Source: CAVPKN01 sp964588495 (lineage in GTDB: Bacteria; Chlamydiota; Chlamydiia; Chlamydiales; JAAKFR01). Taken from it: 14,083 nucleotides of DNA. The stretch lies in the NCBI GenBank assembly GCA_964588495.1, contig CAZPPS010000046.1, positions 1 to 14,083 of the forward strand. The letters are read 5' to 3'. A program made the translations under genes and the position numbers. Shown in pieces: positions 13,139 through 14,083 of this stretch (within the stretch, counting starts at the first letter, position 1; each line of letters opens with the position of its first letter). Under the pieces are notes generated by a model. That model searched no databases, was not told the origin of the DNA, and worked only from the letters and a program-made list of their open reading frames with translations.

Positions 13139-13430
13139 TATCCAAAATACGTGTAATTCTTACAAAACATCGTGCCAGAGTAATATATTTTTTCGGCCTG
13201 ATGTTTTCTTAACTGCTTTGGCTGCGATTAGTTTAATAGGCTTGATTATAGCTGTATCTGTGTCGGGAAATGCAATCGCAATGCCAAACACGGCGAGTGC
13301 ATATTTATTTTGTATCTTTGGTATCGCTAGTACTCTGCTTATAATTAGCAAAATATGTTCCATTATACAAACTGCTCTTGGAGCAGACGAAGCTACTTTA
13401 AAAAGCACAGGGCAGAGTCCACCCGTCTAG
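13131..13430 (+). CDS. Small two-helix membrane protein, candidate inclusion membrane (Inc) protein
   Basis: A 99-aa protein with a 24-residue polar N-terminus, then two hydrophobic helices at about 25-46 (VFLTALAAISLIGLIIAVSV) and 57-79 (AYLFCIFGIASTLLIISKIC) joined by a 10-residue loop (NAIAMPNTAS), and a short polar tail (ADEATLKSTGQSPPV). This two-lobed hydrophobic region with both ends facing one side is the hallmark used to predict chlamydial Inc proteins, which are type III secreted into the vacuole membrane. I chose the ATG at 13131; a GTG at 13128 would add one residue. The start lies inside the end of the glycine-zipper gene (ATGATTAG), so the two are probably co-translated. A membrane-bound immunity or holin-like protein is an alternative. 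Confidence 0.55.
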   Translation: MISIQNTCNSYKTSCQSNIFFRPDVFLTALAAISLIGLIIAVSVSGNAIAMPNTASAYLFCIFGIASTLLIISKICSIIQTALGADEATLKSTGQSPPV

Positions 13431-13962
13431 ATACTGATGAGGATTTGCTTTTTTGCGTGTCTTAATGATCGAGTACTGTCCTTTTTGGCTGCTGACTCGG
13501 ACTCTAAAGGGTCAAGCTCGTCGATAGTTCCTGCGCTCCCACGGCTCGCAAAAGGTGTTTTTTCAGGTTTCCTGAGCAGATAGCGAGACAGTGTCGCCTG
13601 GAACTGCCCTCACTCTGTTGGGAAAAACGATCGGTTAGCAGAGGAATTATTTCCACCAAGAGTTTTTGCGAGAAATGCACTATTCAGATCCGAAAAAAAA
13701 TGACCTTAAAAATTTTGAAACTTGTCTTTATAGTCAAAATAAGAAGTATGTCCAGTTACATGTTTCGCGAGGCAGACGAAAAAAATGCAAATTGTGGCCA
13801 TTGTTTAACAGTAGAGCTTGGCCAGTTGTGGGTTTGCTCTCGCGATAATTATATGTAGTGCGTCGCTCAGACAAGAGAAGTGGTGATTTTTGACTTGCTA
13901 AAGATATCTTCAAGAATATCTTCCAACGTTCTTTTTTCAAATGGATAAAATGAATCAGATAA
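13431..13962. other. Gene-poor stretch, no gene I can support
   Basis: About 530 bases. The first 200 (13441-13640) look richer in G and C than their surroundings and contain a CAGG-TTT-CCTG hairpin near 13565, but both strands have stops in all frames and nothing is recognised. Near 13796-13848 the plus strand encodes FNSRAW and VVGLLSR, faintly like barrel-family motifs (FNSRAWLITG in copy B). Too little is left to call it a copy. Confidence 0.4.
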
Positions 13963-14083
13963 GAAATCCTCAGCAGGTGTTGTGACCTTGCCCCAGAAAT
14001 AGAGCCAACGAAGAGTAGAAATTACGCAACTAATTTACCTTCTCTGTTTTCTTTTAGGCAATTTAAAAATTGCTGTGGACTTA
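13963..14083 (+). pseudogene. Fragment of the barrel-like family at the right edge, inverted relative to 1-311
   Basis: The reverse complement of bases 1-58 and bases 13977-14036 are clearly similar, sharing GACCTTGCCCC and ATTACGC(A/G)ACTAATTT, with the intervening bases also mostly conserved. The plus-strand frame reads DLAPEIEPTKSRNYATN against DLAPDLGPERNRDYATN in the left-edge gene. Upstream of the match a one-base loss and a stop (13960) break the frame, so this copy has no recognisable 5' part. The frame is open to the window edge. Confidence 0.5.

Noticed and set aside
13748..13856. A 35-aa plus-strand frame with NCGHC and a later Cys, resembling a small zinc motif.
   Set aside because: Too short, no ribosome-binding site, and it overlaps other equally open frames.
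13895..13925. Short repeated ATATCTTC units resembling the start of a CRISPR or operator array.
   Set aside because: Only two copies with an imperfect neighbourhood; chance in AT-rich DNA. No CRISPR array is present in the window.

Overview
Organism. The window is AT-rich and looks like part of a genome from the Chlamydiae, probably an amoeba-associated (Parachlamydia-like) member. The best support is the Mip-type FKBP isomerase at 8822-9487: its C-terminal region resembles, from memory, the chlamydial Mip protein (EGEIRQLFIHPDLAYG). Other hints are a small protein with the two-lobed hydrophobic region typical of inclusion membrane (Inc) proteins (13131-13430), species-specific secreted proteins, and many decayed paralogues. 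The assignment is an inference and has not been tested by a search.

Left third (1-6045): a small specialised-metabolism locus. A MIO-type aromatic ammonia-lyase/aminomutase (605-2311, +) closely resembles the AdmH class of phenylalanine/tyrosine 2,3-aminomutases. It converges, with a 15-bp gap, on a tightly overlapping three-gene minus-strand operon: a 12-helix MFS exporter (6045-4753), a stand-alone NRPS-type adenylation enzyme (4760-3192) and a class I SAM-dependent methyltransferase (3202-2327). Together they suggest that a beta-aryl-beta-amino acid (or an aryl acrylate) is made, activated as an adenylate, perhaps methylated, and exported. No carrier-protein, condensation or thioesterase domain is visible. 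This is the most novel part of the window.

Middle (6046-10862): a 5'-truncated outer-membrane-like gene; a frameshifted small gene; a Cys-rich 249-aa unknown; an acidic 148-aa unknown with an exact-consensus TTGACA-N17-TATAAT promoter; a second barrel remnant; a lipoprotein-Mip pair coupled by an ATGA overlap; a strong hairpin terminator; and a small exported four-cysteine protein.

Right third (10863-14083): a decayed IS3-family element (11054-12425) with recognisable inverted repeats, two nonsense codons and a frameshifting A8 run, abutting another barrel remnant. An intact small gene follows that duplicates the broken one near 6.9 kb. Then comes an overlapping pair of small membrane proteins (glycine-zipper, then Inc-like), then about 530 bp without a clear gene, and a final barrel-family fragment.

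Pieces of one putative outer-membrane protein family occur five times (1-311 minus; 6193-6783, 8638-8770, 12441-12587 and 13963-14083 plus). The 3' ends near 6.6-7.0 kb and 12.4-12.8 kb form a long diverged direct repeat. This points to repeated duplication, truncation and IS activity around the metabolic locus.
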